Assembly (NCBI GenBank): GCA_022616535.1
Contig: JAKEEM010000043.1
Location: 1-44,076 of the forward strand
Direction: 5' to 3'
DNA: 44,076 nt
Source of the DNA: Chlorobiota bacterium
Lineage (GTDB): Bacteria > Bacteroidota > Ignavibacteria > Tepidaquicellales > OLB5
The notes under the pieces were generated by a model that saw nothing but the letters and a program-made list of their open reading frames with translations, was not told the DNA's origin and searched no databases. Position numbers and translations under genes: made by a program. Numbering within the stretch: position 1 is the stretch's first letter; every line of letters starts with the position of its first letter. This document shows positions 15,157 to 23,571 of the stretch, piece by piece.

Positions 15157-15958
15157 GTTGGTGACCCGCCTTCTGAAACTTTTCAAGTTCAGCAAGAAAG
15201 CTGTCCCGGGATACTAAATGAGGCGCATGTCCACCCGGAAATTCTATAATCCGTGAATGAGGAATATTTTCGGAAAGCGAGTCAATAACGCGGTGCAGCC
15301 AGGGTGCAGAGCCGGCGCCTTTGACCAGCAAAACAGGTGGCTGAAAATTTTTTAAACGCTGCACAGAATCATTATGAGATATTACGGAAGGACTATTACG
15401 CAGGGACTGCCTGAATCCGGTCCAGTTATTCCATTGAGGCAATTCCCGGGCATTTTGCCCCGGCTTTAAAAAACCAGCATACTGTAAAAAAACCTCAAGC
15501 ATATCTTCGGTAATATCACCATGAAATTTTTGAAAAAAATCCGCTGCCTGCTGTAATTCATCATCCCATTTTCCTGTTTCGCGAAGCACCCACATAGCGG
15601 GCGGCTCGATGAGCGTTAAAGTACGAATTCGCTCCGCGTGGTTAAGGGCGTAATTCAGGGAAGTGAAAGCGCCGAATGACCAGGCAACCACATCAACGGG
15701 AGCGGTAAGCCGTAGAGAATCCAAAACGTCTGCAAGGGCGCGGCTTTCTGTTTCCACAGTATAGTTTTCCGGTAAAGGACGGTTTTCAAGTCCGTACTGG
15801 ACGCTGATGAGCTGAACAGCAACGACTTTTCTTTGCTTGGCAGAAAAAATTTCCGCAAATGGTTCCCAGCTCACCCATCCGGTCAGGCCCCCCGGCACAA
15901 GTACAATGGGTGTCCCTTCACCGCTTACTTTATATTGCATCTTCGGTTTATTATTCAC
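15152..15958 (-). CDS. Alpha/beta-fold hydrolase
   Basis: 268 residues. The oxyanion-hole region is IVLVPGGLTGWVSW, and the nucleophile elbow is VVAWSFGAF with Ser94 (Ala replaces the first Gly of the usual GxSxG). The catalytic His is in FPGGHAPHLV near the C-terminus. No signal peptide is seen. The family covers esterases, lipases and haloalkane-type enzymes, so the substrate cannot be assigned. Related repeat blocks lie on both sides, as if the gene were a separate insert. Confidence 0.85.
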   Translation of the reverse strand: MNNKPKMQYKVSGEGTPIVLVPGGLTGWVSWEPFAEIFSAKQRKVVAVQLISVQYGLENRPLPENYTVETESRALADVLDSLRLTAPVDVVAWSFGAFTSLNYALNHAERIRTLTLIEPPAMWVLRETGKWDDELQQAADFFQKFHGDITEDMLEVFLQYAGFLKPGQNARELPQWNNWTGFRQSLRNSPSVISHNDSVQRLKNFQPPVLLVKGAGSAPWLHRVIDSLSENIPHSRIIEFPGGHAPHLVSRDSFLAELEKFQKAGHQQ

Positions 15959-15977
15959 GGCAATCCGTCATAATCAT

Positions 15978-16021
15978 TAAACATAGCCATTGAAAACCGA
16001 AATTAAAATGAAATTTTTATT
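15978..16021 (+). repeat. Junction repeat block A, copy 2
   Basis: Second copy of block A, 38 of 44 bases identical to 15113-15156. It lies just upstream of the hydrolase gene and is followed 14 bp later by block B (16036-16068), so this junction contains both block types. Confidence 0.75.
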
Positions 16022-16035
16022 AAAAGTGGCTCACG

Positions 16036-16068
16036 AAAGAACTCCGCAAGCTTAGGTTAATGGTTGAG
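16036..16068 (+). repeat. Junction repeat block B, copy 1
   Basis: 33 bp beginning aaagaact and ending ggttaatggttgag, identical at 31 positions to 16867-16899. The two copies lie on either side of the NYN gene. Confidence 0.75.
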
Positions 16069-16074
16069 TAAAGG

Positions 16075-16686
16075 TTATTTCCACTCTGGCGGGCAGGATA
16101 TAGTTAAGCCACTATCTATCTTTACAGTATCGGGCAATAAGCTTGTTCTTAAATGTTTCTCCTTTACCTTCATATAAAAGTCTGCACTTTGTTTAAGAAT
16201 TTCTGCACAACCCCCTATAGGTATTACAATTCCAATTCTCTTAGATGAAAATAAGTTACGAATACTTGATATAACAGGCACAAGGTCGCTGTCACCAGAA
16301 AAGATTATTGCTTTATCATACCCATCTTTAATTGATAATTCCATCAGTTTGACAGCAATATTAACATCGGTTTGTTTTTCCTCAAATGTTTCATATTGTT
16401 TATTGCATATTCTGCATTTCTTATCTCTTCTCCTAAATTCACCATAAATTACTTCTACACCATTAAGCTCCTGAGCTCTAATGAACAGTTTATGTTTTCT
16501 TACTTTGTTAGGATTCCATGTTGCCAAGGCAGTAAAATAATATATACCTGTAATACTATCTTTTGAACCGATAAATTTTTTAGTGAACGATGCTAAATCC
16601 AACCATTTATACTTGTGATAATACTTTGGAAAATGCAATGAATGGTAAAGATTGAACCCATCTATTAAACAAGATACTCTAATCAT
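16075..16686 (-). CDS. NYN-domain (PIN-like) protein
   Basis: 203 residues with the start at the Met that begins MIRVSCLIDGFNLYHSL. A longer open frame adds 20 hydrophobic residues with no family match, so I reject it. NYN hallmarks are the first acidic residue in LIDGFN (D9), the central DVNIAVKLMELSI with Asp, and AIIFSGDSDLVPVI with two Asp. A CRICNKQY pair of cysteines sits in the middle and may bind zinc. NYN proteins are metal-dependent RNases or regulators such as LabA/YacP relatives. The RNA target is unknown. The gene is bracketed by two block B repeats. Confidence 0.85.
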   Translation of the reverse strand: MIRVSCLIDGFNLYHSLHFPKYYHKYKWLDLASFTKKFIGSKDSITGIYYFTALATWNPNKVRKHKLFIRAQELNGVEVIYGEFRRRDKKCRICNKQYETFEEKQTDVNIAVKLMELSIKDGYDKAIIFSGDSDLVPVISSIRNLFSSKRIGIVIPIGGCAEILKQSADFYMKVKEKHLRTSLLPDTVKIDSGLTISCPPEWK

Positions 16687-16866
16687 ATTGAATAATAATA
16701 AATAAAAAACCCAGCACCACGAGGGTAACTGGGGACAATGAAACATAAAGTTTCAAAGCGATTATGTACAAAGATAATATTTTTTTTAGGAATTCTCAAT
16801 AATACAAAAATATTTGAGGCAAGTTACTAAAAAACACATAAATAATCCATAAAATAATGATTTACC

Positions 16867-16899
16867 AAAGAACTTCGCAAGCTAAGGTTAATGGTTGAG
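16867..16899 (+). repeat. Junction repeat block B, copy 2
   Basis: 31 of 33 bases match 16036-16068. It is followed 36 bp later by tttttattgttggtgac (16936-16952), which is identical to the end of block A plus the hydrolase 3' end at 15149-15165. Confidence 0.75.
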
Positions 16900-16996
16900 G
16901 AGTAGGGCTTTGTTATTCCAGCAGACGGGAATTCATTTTTATTGTTGGTGACAACACCAACAAAGCGGGTGAACGCAATATTTTTGTATTGATTTG

Positions 16997-17010
16997 ACTA
17001 CAATTGTAGT
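16997..17010. promoter_or_regulatory. Perfect 14-bp palindrome, possible antitoxin operator
   Basis: ACTACAATTGTAGT is a perfect palindrome ending 14 bases before the ATG of the small plus-strand gene. It overlaps TTGACT and is followed by an AT-rich TATATT, so it sits where an autoregulatory operator over a promoter would be. Antitoxins commonly repress their own promoters through such sites. Binding is inferred only. Confidence 0.4.
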
Positions 17011-17024
17011 ATATATTTATTTAT

Positions 17025-17261
17025 ATGAGTTCTAAATTTAATGATGCTCTCGAATTAATTGACTCTCTTTCCATAGAAGAGCAGGAAGAGCTATTGGAAA
17101 TCGAAAGGAAAAGGCTTATCGAAAAAAAGAGGAAAAAGCTTATTAAAGATATAGCCGAAGCTGAAGATATCCGAAAGGGTAACTACATAACAGGGACACC
17201 GGAAGAACTTGTTAAGGCAATTGAAGAAGAATCAAAGAGGCTTGAGAACAAAAAAGATTAA
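17025..17261 (+). CDS. Small antitoxin-like protein
   Basis: 78 residues, charged and predicted almost entirely helical. It starts MSSKFNDALELIDSLSIEEQ and has the EEQEELLEIERKRLIEKKRK pattern seen in small FCB and cyanobacterial proteins usually encoded just before RelE/ParE-type toxins, and it lacks a recognisable DNA-binding domain. It is the only plus-strand gene in the first 25 kb. Its stop overlaps, tail to tail, the stop of a broken RelE/YafQ-type toxin gene on the other strand. The partner assignment is an inference. Confidence 0.6.
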   Translation: MSSKFNDALELIDSLSIEEQEELLEIERKRLIEKKRKKLIKDIAEAEDIRKGNYITGTPEELVKAIEEESKRLENKKD

Positions 17262-17535
17262 TAAACCACATCATGCGACCCTACAGATAATAGCTCTATA
17301 ACTTTTTCATTATTTATTGTTGTAATTTTAAACACTATCCTTAAATCATAAGTTAAACTGCAAGCCCATTTACCTTCAAGTTCACCTTTAAGCTTATGTG
17401 TTTTTAGTTTCGCGTTAAAAATACATCTTCTTGCAACATTTTATAGACCTCGACTAATTTACTTAATAATTGCTTATTATTTACAACTATCTTAGCAGCT
17501 TCTTTTTTATATTTATTGGTTTGGATAATTTTCAT
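17258..17535 (-). pseudogene. RelE/YafQ-type toxin gene with one-base frameshift
   Basis: The minus strand from an ATG at 17535 reads MKIIQTNKYKKEAAKIVVNN and on to LQEDVF, then hits a stop (VFLTRN*). In the next frame it continues NAKLKTHKLKGELEGKWACS, LTYDLRIVFKI and VIELLSVGSHDVVY, which is the conserved RelE/YafQ ending (LKTHKL...GxxxG...YDLRIVF...GxHDxVY). The total of 278 bases is one short of 93 codons, and the break is at a run of five T (plus-strand A run). The toxin is therefore inactive unless the missing base is a sequencing error. Confidence 0.85.
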
Positions 17536-17626
17536 GTGTGACTACACAATTTCAACGTTAGAAACGATCTAAAAAAGTCAAAAAGCGAAGCATTTACAAT
17601 TTACAAATTAAATCAACGGGTTACAC

Positions 17627-17653
17627 AAAAAAGGGACGCATAATATACGTCCC
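17627..17653 (-). terminator. Terminator of nrdJ
   Basis: On the minus strand a hairpin GGGACG...CGTCCC (9-base loop) is followed by TTTTTT. It lies about 60 bp after the nrdJ stop and fits an intrinsic terminator. Confidence 0.65.
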
Positions 17654-17667
17654 CTACTTTACACACT

Positions 17668-17697
17668 CCTGCCTGCGCCGAGGCTTCGGCAGGCAGG
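17668..17697. repeat. GC-rich palindrome after nrdJ
   Basis: Outer arms CCTGCCT/AGGCAGG (7 bp), a two-base bulge and inner arms GCCGA/TCGGC around GGCT. It has the same outer arms as the palindrome inserted in the ATP-grasp gene at 23978-23998. It lies between the nrdJ stop and its terminator. Confidence 0.7.
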
Positions 17698-17713
17698 CAA
17701 TACACTCACGAAC

Positions 17714-20700
17714 TCACGAGCATCCGCTCGTCTCTCCGCAGGTTGTGCATTTTAAGCACGTTCCGTTGCGCACCATCGTCAAGCTCCCGCATGAGGGGCA
17801 TATATCGCCCGTATAGCCCTTAAGCTTCGCCTCGCGTATCTTATCGGTGTCATTTGATTTAACTGCTGTTTTCTTATGCGAGCCCTTGACTGTTGTTCCC
17901 GTTTTTATCTCACCGCCGTTTGCAACCTGCTTGGGGTTAACTATCTCCTGGTGCGGGGCGTCGGGAGCAACCGGCTCATCAATAATACGCTCCATAAATA
18001 CTTCCTCGTCCTCGTAATCGGCTTCCGAGTCAAGCTTACTGATTGAATCTATCGGACTTGTTTTCAGCTCGTCCTCCTGCGATATGTGCGAAAGCTCATT
18101 GCGCCCCAGATACGTTACGGCAAGCTCGCGGAAGATGTAATCGATAATCGATGTCGTCATTTTAATATTCGGGTTGCCGATGACAATTCCGTTTGGCTCA
18201 AATCTTGTATAAACAAAAGCGTCCACAAATTCCTCAAGCGGCACGCCGTGCTGCAAGCCGAGCGATACGGAAATAGCAAAGCAGTTCATTAAGCTTCTGA
18301 ATGCGGCGCCTTCCCTGTGCATATCGATAAATATCTCGCCGAGCTGTCCGTTTTCATACTCGCCCGTGCGCAGGTAAACCGAATGTGTGCCGATTTTCGC
18401 CTTCTGCGTGTAACCGCGCCTGCGGAAGGGAAGCTTCCTGCGTTTTGCAATATAGCGGTGAATAATACGCTCAGCTATGCGTATGATATCATTAGGTTTA
18501 GAAAGCACCTCGGCAAGCTCTTCGCCCTCGCCCTCGTAAAGCTCATCGTCTTTAACGGAGTTAAGCGGCTGTGAAAGCTTCGAGCCGTCCCTGTAAAGCG
18601 CGTTTGCCTTAATTCCAAGCTGCCACGAAAGCATATAAGCGTGCTTCATGTCGTCTATAGTGGCTTCGTTGGGCAGGTTAATGGTTTTGCTTATCGCGCC
18701 CGAAATAAAAGGCTGAGCCGCCGCCATAATCTTTATATGGGCGCCTGCAGAGATGAAACGTGTTCCTTTTTTGCCGCACTTATTAGCGCAGTCAAATACC
18801 GGGTAATGCTCCTCCTTAAGGTGGGGCGCGCCTTCAATTGTCATTGTTCCGCAGACGTAGTCATTTGCCTCATCCGTTTGCTCGCGTGTAAAGCCGAGCG
18901 ACTTAAGCATATTGAAGCTGTAGTCGTCAAGCTGCTCATCCGTAAAGCCAAGCGTATCCTTGCAGAAATCCGTTCCGAGCGTCCACTTGTTGAACGCAAA
19001 ATTAATATCGAACACCGAGGGGAGCGATTTTTCAATCATTGCAATTACCTCTGCGGTAAAACCTTTTTCGGCTAGTGACTGCGGGTTGATGTGCGGGCAA
19101 CCGATTAAAGTGCCGTGCCCCTTTGTGTATTTTATTATGTCCTTGATTTCATTTTCCGTGTAGCCGAGTCTTTTTAGCGCGGGCGGAACTGACTCATTTA
19201 TAATTTTGAAATATCCGCCTCCTGCCAGCTTTTTGAATTTGACCAGTGCAAAGTCCGGTTCAACGCCCGTTGTGTCGCAGTCCATAACCAAGCCGATTGT
19301 TCCCGTCGGCGCGATAACCGTTACCTGCGCGTTGCGGTAGCCGTATTCCTCCCCGAGTCTTAATGCAAGGTCGGAATCTTCTCTTGCGGCTTTTAATAAA
19401 TCATCGGGGCAGTATTTTTTATTTATTCCCATCGGGTGGATTGAAAGTGATTCGTATTCTTCATTAGGCATATTATAGGCAGCGCGGCGGTGATTGCGGA
19501 TAACACGGAGCATGTTCTGCGCATTTTCCTTATATCGCGGGAACGGTCCGAGCTCTTTTGCCATTTCAGCAGATGCAGCGTAAGACCTCATATGCAGAAT
19601 TGACGTGAGTGCTCCCGTGACAGCAAGCGCCTCATTTGAATCATACGGAATGCCTTGAAGCATCAGCAGGGCACCCAGATTTGCATAGCCGAGTCCGAGC
19701 GTTCTGTAATCATAGGAAAGCTTTGCAATCTGCCGGCTGGGGAACTGCGCCATTAAAACACTGAGCTCAAGAACAATTGTCCACAGTCTTACAGCATGGC
19801 GGTATTTTTCGATATCAAACACACCGCTTTCGGTATCATAAAACCTTACAAGGTTCAACGATGCAAGGTTGCATGCCGTGTCGTCAAGAAACATATACTC
19901 ACTGCATGGATTTGACGCTTTTATTTCTCCTCCTTCGGGGCATGTGTGCCACTCATTAATAGTAGTGTGATACTGCATCCCGGGGTCGGCACAGGCCCAT
20001 GCGCTGTATGCAATCTGGTTCCATAAGTCCCGTGCTTTCAAAGATTTACAGGGAACCGGCTCTCTTCCCTCTTTTTTAGCTTTCCCAAGCTCAATCCTCC
20101 AGTAAAGATTCCATGAGCCGTCGGATTCAACGGCTTTCATAAACTCATTGGCTGCCCTTACGCTGTTGTTTGAATTCTGCCCCGATACGGTTAAATACGC
20201 TTCGCTGTTCCAGTCCGTATCATACGTTGGTATATAGATTTCCTTCACCCCCTGCTTTGCGAGCTGTATAACTCTTTCAATGTAATTTTCAGGTATTAAA
20301 GATTTTCTTGCATCACTAACTGCTTTAGCAAGGTGTTTGTTTTGTTTTTTATCAAACGGGTGATTTTCGGGGTGAGCTTCATGGCAAGCTCTAATAATAT
20401 TGTTGAGATTTATGTTCAAAAGCTTTGAGCCGATAACAAGGTCGGCTACTTTCTGCTCCTCAACTACTTTCCAGTTAATATACTCTTCTATATCGGGATG
20501 GTCCAAATCAAGCGTAACCATTTTGGCCGCGCGGCGTGTTGTGCCGCCGGATTTAATCGCTCCCGCACTTCTATCGCCGATTTTTAGAAATGACATCAGC
20601 CCGGAAGATTTTCCGCCTCCGCTCAAAGGCTCATTAGCCCCTCTTATATTAGAGAAGTTTGAACCGGTACCTGAGCCGTATTTGAACAGCCGCGCCTCGC

Positions 20701-21358
20701 GCACCCAGAGATCCATAATACCTCCCTCATTAACCAGGTCATCATTAACAGACTGGATAAAGCACGCATGCGGCTGAGGATGAGTGTATGCATCGGTTGA
20801 TTGAAGAAGCTCTTCGGTTTGCGGGTCAACGTAATAGTGCCCCTGCGAGGGACCGGAAATTCCGTAAGCCCAGTTTAAGCCGGTATTAAACCATTGGGGT
20901 GAGTTCGGGGCTGCCATTTGCATTGCAAGCATATAGCAGTGCTCATTATAAAAGTTTAAGGCGTCCTCTTCTGAATTAAAATATCCGTGTTTAAAGCCCC
21001 AGTAAGTCCAGCACCCTGCAAGACGGTTAAAAACCTGGCGTGAGTCTTTTTCGCCGGTGTACCTTTCGTCCTCTGAAACGTCATTTAATGCTTCCGAATC
21101 AATGGTTGATGCCTGAAGCCACTCAGGAACGCCTTTTTCATGGATTTTTTTTAATATCTTAGGCACTCCTGCTTTGCGGAAATATTTTTGAGCGAGTATA
21201 TCGGTTGCAACCTGCGACCAGTGCTTGGGGACAACGATATCAATCATCTCAAATACGATTGACCCGTCGGGGTTCCTGATTACTGAGCTGCGTTTTTCGA
21301 ACTCGATATTCACGTAGGGATTTTTCGATTCGCCGACAAATAGTCTATCTACTTTCAT
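17714..21358 (-). CDS. nrdJ: Adenosylcobalamin-dependent ribonucleotide reductase (class II)
   Basis: Makes deoxyribonucleotides with coenzyme B12 as radical source, so it works with or without oxygen. At 1214 residues it is the long NrdJ form. Radical-site residues are in SNPCSEYMF (N483, C485, E487); one redox Cys is C199 in [30 protein letters not shown] is another family segment. The C-terminus carries a zinc-ribbon-like CPSCG...CLKCTTCG tail with the terminal cysteines that re-reduce the active site. The gene stands alone between a 447-bp leader region and its own terminator. No B12 riboswitch motif is seen upstream. Confidence 0.96.
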   Translation of the reverse strand: MKVDRLFVGESKNPYVNIEFEKRSSVIRNPDGSIVFEMIDIVVPKHWSQVATDILAQKYFRKAGVPKILKKIHEKGVPEWLQASTIDSEALNDVSEDERYTGEKDSRQVFNRLAGCWTYWGFKHGYFNSEEDALNFYNEHCYMLAMQMAAPNSPQWFNTGLNWAYGISGPSQGHYYVDPQTEELLQSTDAYTHPQPHACFIQSVNDDLVNEGGIMDLWVREARLFKYGSGTGSNFSNIRGANEPLSGGGKSSGLMSFLKIGDRSAGAIKSGGTTRRAAKMVTLDLDHPDIEEYINWKVVEEQKVADLVIGSKLLNINLNNIIRACHEAHPENHPFDKKQNKHLAKAVSDARKSLIPENYIERVIQLAKQGVKEIYIPTYDTDWNSEAYLTVSGQNSNNSVRAANEFMKAVESDGSWNLYWRIELGKAKKEGREPVPCKSLKARDLWNQIAYSAWACADPGMQYHTTINEWHTCPEGGEIKASNPCSEYMFLDDTACNLASLNLVRFYDTESGVFDIEKYRHAVRLWTIVLELSVLMAQFPSRQIAKLSYDYRTLGLGYANLGALLMLQGIPYDSNEALAVTGALTSILHMRSYAASAEMAKELGPFPRYKENAQNMLRVIRNHRRAAYNMPNEEYESLSIHPMGINKKYCPDDLLKAAREDSDLALRLGEEYGYRNAQVTVIAPTGTIGLVMDCDTTGVEPDFALVKFKKLAGGGYFKIINESVPPALKRLGYTENEIKDIIKYTKGHGTLIGCPHINPQSLAEKGFTAEVIAMIEKSLPSVFDINFAFNKWTLGTDFCKDTLGFTDEQLDDYSFNMLKSLGFTREQTDEANDYVCGTMTIEGAPHLKEEHYPVFDCANKCGKKGTRFISAGAHIKIMAAAQPFISGAISKTINLPNEATIDDMKHAYMLSWQLGIKANALYRDGSKLSQPLNSVKDDELYEGEGEELAEVLSKPNDIIRIAERIIHRYIAKRRKLPFRRRGYTQKAKIGTHSVYLRTGEYENGQLGEIFIDMHREGAAFRSLMNCFAISVSLGLQHGVPLEEFVDAFVYTRFEPNGIVIGNPNIKMTTSIIDYIFRELAVTYLGRNELSHISQEDELKTSPIDSISKLDSEADYEDEEVFMERIIDEPVAPDAPHQEIVNPKQVANGGEIKTGTTVKGSHKKTAVKSNDTDKIREAKLKGYTGDICPSCGSLTMVRNGTCLKCTTCGETSGCS

Positions 21359-21620
21359 GCAGAAAAAAAATTAAGAACGTTTATGAAATCTTTAATTTGA
21401 AATTAATGCATCGTTAACACGGCTGAAATTCTTTTTGATATCTTTTCTTTTATGGGTGAGGTGACTCAATTCGGCTGAAAAGCTTTTTGGTTAACGACTG
21501 GATTCAAAATTAATAGAACAAAACTATAAATGCAAATTCTTTCAGCCAAAAAAAATTTCTTAAAATACTTGACATTCTGTAAAGTCTTGCGTATTGGTCA
21601 TCTATGCCTCCCCAAAAAAA

Positions 21621-21684
21621 ATTTCGGCAAGGTAAAAATATTTTACCACCACCCGAAATGAAACAAGGGGTATTTTACCCCTTG
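21621..21684. other. Pair of adjacent strong inverted repeats
   Basis: The first unit has outer arms ATTTCGG/CCGAAAT and an inner perfect stem GGTAAAA-ata-TTTTACC (21631-21647). The second is a 9-bp perfect hairpin CAAGGGGTA-ttt-TACCCCTTG (21664-21684). Neither has a proper T-run on either strand, so they do not look like plain terminators. They could be RNA structures in the nrdJ leader or mobile palindromes. Confidence 0.55.
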
Positions 21685-21750
21685 TATTAACAAACAAAAA
21701 TTCAGCTTATTCTGTTTCCTATTTTATCAGAACCATTTTTTACTATTTTC

Positions 21751-21780
21751 AAAATAAAAAGGGAGCCTGCGCTCCCCTTT
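21751..21780 (-). terminator. Terminator of the kamA operon
   Basis: Hairpin GGGAGC-CTGC-GCTCCC (21761-21776). Read on the minus strand it is followed by TTTTTATTTT. It lies about 30 bp after the kamA stop and ends the ATP-grasp/GNAT/kamA transcript. Confidence 0.8.
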
Positions 21781-21805
21781 TAAGTTATTAATTATGAATT
21801 AATAG

Positions 21806-22942
21806 TTACCCCGCCAAAACAGGCACGGGGACTTTTTTCTTACCGTTCTTTCTTTTAGGTCTTTTTTCAATGCTTCTGCCTCGCTTTAATACAATATGTT
21901 CTTCCTGAACATCGGGATACTCGTAAACTTCATTTTTGAAATTGCGAAGTATTATTTTCTCTTTATCCCTTGCCAGAACATACTCAGGCAGCAAGGGAAT
22001 TTTACCGCCTCCGCCCGGGGCATCGATAACAAAATACGGTACTGCAAGCCCTGAGATATGCCCGCGGAGATTATCCATAATCTCAAGCCCGACATCTATA
22101 GGCGTGCGGAAATGGTTTGCCCCCTTGGTTAAATCCGCCTGGTAGATGTAATATGGTCTCACTCTGATTGCAAGCAGCTTCTTCATAAGCTCCTTCATAA
22201 CCTCAGGGTCATCGTTAACGCCTTTTAAAAGAACAGTCTGGCAGCCAACGGGACAGCCGGCATCAACGAGCATCTCACACGCTTTTTTGCTTTCTTCGGT
22301 AATCTCCCACGGATGGTTGAAATGCGTGTTAACATAAATCGGATGGTACTTTTTAAGCATTTTGCAAAGCTCGGAGGTAACTCTCTGAGGGAGCACGCAA
22401 GGCATCTTTGTTCCAAGTCTTATGATTTGAATGTGAGGAATCTGCCTCAGCCGCGCAAGTATTTTCTCAAGCATTGCATCGGTAAGCATAAGCGGGTCGC
22501 CGCCGGATAAAATCACATCGTTGACTTCTGTATGTTCTTCCAGGTAGCGGAATGCGCTTTCAAGCTCGCGCATGTTAATTTTGCTTGAGTCTCCGACTTT
22601 TCTCTTTCGCGTGCAGAACCTGCAGTAGAGCCCGCACTGGCTTGTAGTCAAAAACAAAACTCTGTCGGGATAGCGGTGGGTGATGTTGGGCACGGGGCTC
22701 ATACTCTCTTCATTCAGAGGGTCTTCAGAGGCATCAACATCATAAAGCTCTTCTTCGTCCGGTACAGCCTGCAGCCAAATCGGGTCGCCCGGATATCTTA
22801 TTAAACTTAGATAATACGGGTTGATTCTTGCCATAAAGAACTCATTTAGTCTTTCGGCAACTTCTTTCTTTATGCCAAACTTATCAACGAGCTGGTCAAC
22901 TGAACTTACGCTCTGTTTCAGCAGCTGCTGCCATAATTCCAT
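21806..22942 (-). CDS. kamA: Lysine 2,3-aminomutase (KamA-type radical SAM enzyme)
   Basis: Converts L-lysine to L-beta-lysine with SAM, a 4Fe-4S cluster and PLP. The 378-residue protein has the cluster motif CGLYCRFC (C103, C107, C110), the glycine-rich SAM site LSGGDPLML and the PLP lysine in APGGGGKIPL. Both aspartates that hold the lysine side groups in the Clostridium enzyme appear conserved, in YQADLTKG and in FVIDAPGG, which favours free lysine as substrate over the EpmB branch. The C-terminus ends in a basic tail (KRPKRKNGKKK). It is the last gene of an operon with two ATP-grasp ligases and a GNAT, and has an AAGGAG ribosome site. Confidence 0.92.
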   Translation of the reverse strand: MELWQQLLKQSVSSVDQLVDKFGIKKEVAERLNEFFMARINPYYLSLIRYPGDPIWLQAVPDEEELYDVDASEDPLNEESMSPVPNITHRYPDRVLFLTTSQCGLYCRFCTRKRKVGDSSKINMRELESAFRYLEEHTEVNDVILSGGDPLMLTDAMLEKILARLRQIPHIQIIRLGTKMPCVLPQRVTSELCKMLKKYHPIYVNTHFNHPWEITEESKKACEMLVDAGCPVGCQTVLLKGVNDDPEVMKELMKKLLAIRVRPYYIYQADLTKGANHFRTPIDVGLEIMDNLRGHISGLAVPYFVIDAPGGGGKIPLLPEYVLARDKEKIILRNFKNEVYEYPDVQEEHIVLKRGRSIEKRPKRKNGKKKVPVPVLAG

Positions 22943-23040
22943 AAAGTATTAACTCCTTGTTTTGTTTTCGAATCCCCGCCAATTTCATGGCTTTTTTAGG
23001 TTTCACAGAAGTGTCCTAAGCTCTTATAAGAACACTTTTC

Positions 23041-23514
23041 TTACAGATACTTGCGATAAACGTATAAATCGTCACCGCTTCTGTAAAAATCTTTTATTAT
23101 AGTCTGCACTTCATATCCGTTTTTTGTATAGAACCTTCGCTCATTTTCGTATTCGGTTTTGCCGCTTGTTTCAATCAGAACAATTTTCCCGCTTTGACTT
23201 TTCAAATCCTTTTCCATATGTTTAACCATCGCACTACCCACGCCTTTTCCGTGTATACTTGGGTCAACGGCAATCCAGTACAGGTCGTATGTCCATTCTG
23301 TCAGCGGTCTTTTGCCGTAGCAAATGTAGCCCTCAACCGTTTTTGAATCATTCGATTCGTAAACATAAATAATGTAATCTTTTTGATTTTCATCCCTCAG
23401 GTATATGTCAATGAGCTCAACAGCAATTTTTATCTCTTCCTCGTTAAAATGATGCGTGTCGGTTAATATTCTTCGTAACTCTTCCCTATCGCTTTTTAAT
23501 AGTTTCCTTATCAT
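23041..23514 (-). CDS. GNAT-family N-acetyltransferase
   Basis: 157 residues from the Met that begins MIRKLLKSDREELRRIL. The longer frame adds 16 residues translated from a palindrome and is rejected. The acetyl-CoA loop is VDPSIHGKGVGSAMVKHME (motif A), followed by motif B with ERRFYTKNGYEVQTIIKDFY and a GDDLYVYRKYL end. It lies 57 bp after the ATP-grasp gene and 98 bp before kamA on the same strand. By context it may acetylate beta-lysine or a product of the ligases. It is much shorter than AblB beta-lysine acetyltransferases (about 270 residues), so AblB identity is not claimed. Confidence 0.85.
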   Translation of the reverse strand: MIRKLLKSDREELRRILTDTHHFNEEEIKIAVELIDIYLRDENQKDYIIYVYESNDSKTVEGYICYGKRPLTEWTYDLYWIAVDPSIHGKGVGSAMVKHMEKDLKSQSGKIVLIETSGKTEYENERRFYTKNGYEVQTIIKDFYRSGDDLYVYRKYL

Positions 23515-23538
23515 AACACAACGGGACGCACAGTGTGA

Positions 23539-23557
23539 CTGCCTGCAGCAGGCAGGC
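23539..23557. repeat. 19-bp palindromic element, intergenic copy
   Basis: CTGCCTGCAGCAGGCAGGC, with 8-bp perfect arms around one A. It lies between the second ATP-grasp gene and the GNAT gene. The identical 19 bases occur at 33747-33765, where they break a gene. Confidence 0.85.
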
Positions 23558-23571
23558 GGCAACTACAATTT

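Larger units (their letters stand above)
16747..17024. other. Intergenic region with repeat blocks and a palindromic operator-like site
   Basis: 278 bp without a gene. It holds block B (16867-16899), the 17-bp string shared with the hydrolase 3' end (16936-16952), a small hairpin GTTGGTG-acaa-CACCAAC beginning inside that string, and the palindrome before the antitoxin gene. Confidence 0.6.
21359..21805. other. 447-bp intergenic region upstream of nrdJ with nested hairpins
   Basis: No gene is seen. On the nrdJ side it is AT-rich with two similar strings, ggctgaaattctttttg (21421) and ggctgaaaagctttttgg (about 21473). It then holds two strong inverted repeats (21621-21659 and 21664-21684) and the kamA terminator (21751-21780). 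The nrdJ promoter should be in the left half, but I cannot place its boxes, and I find neither an NrdR box nor a B12 box. Confidence 0.55.

Noticed and set aside
15107-16952. Integron cassette array with attC sites
   Set aside because: The repeats do not contain convincing RYYYAAC/GTTRRRY core pairs and no integron integrase is in the window. I kept only the neutral description of cassette-like junctions.
21359-21805. B12 riboswitch upstream of the B12-dependent nrdJ
   Set aside because: I looked for the conserved B12-box type sequence on the minus strand and did not see it. The hairpins present do not match the class.
21806-22942. KamA as EpmB, modifying elongation factor P
   Set aside because: Both aspartates used by lysine 2,3-aminomutase for free lysine seem conserved, and no epmA or efp lies nearby.
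23515-23562. N-terminal extension of the GNAT gene (MPPACCRQ...)
   Set aside because: It is the translation of the intergenic palindrome; the conserved GNAT start MIRKLLKSD lies downstream.
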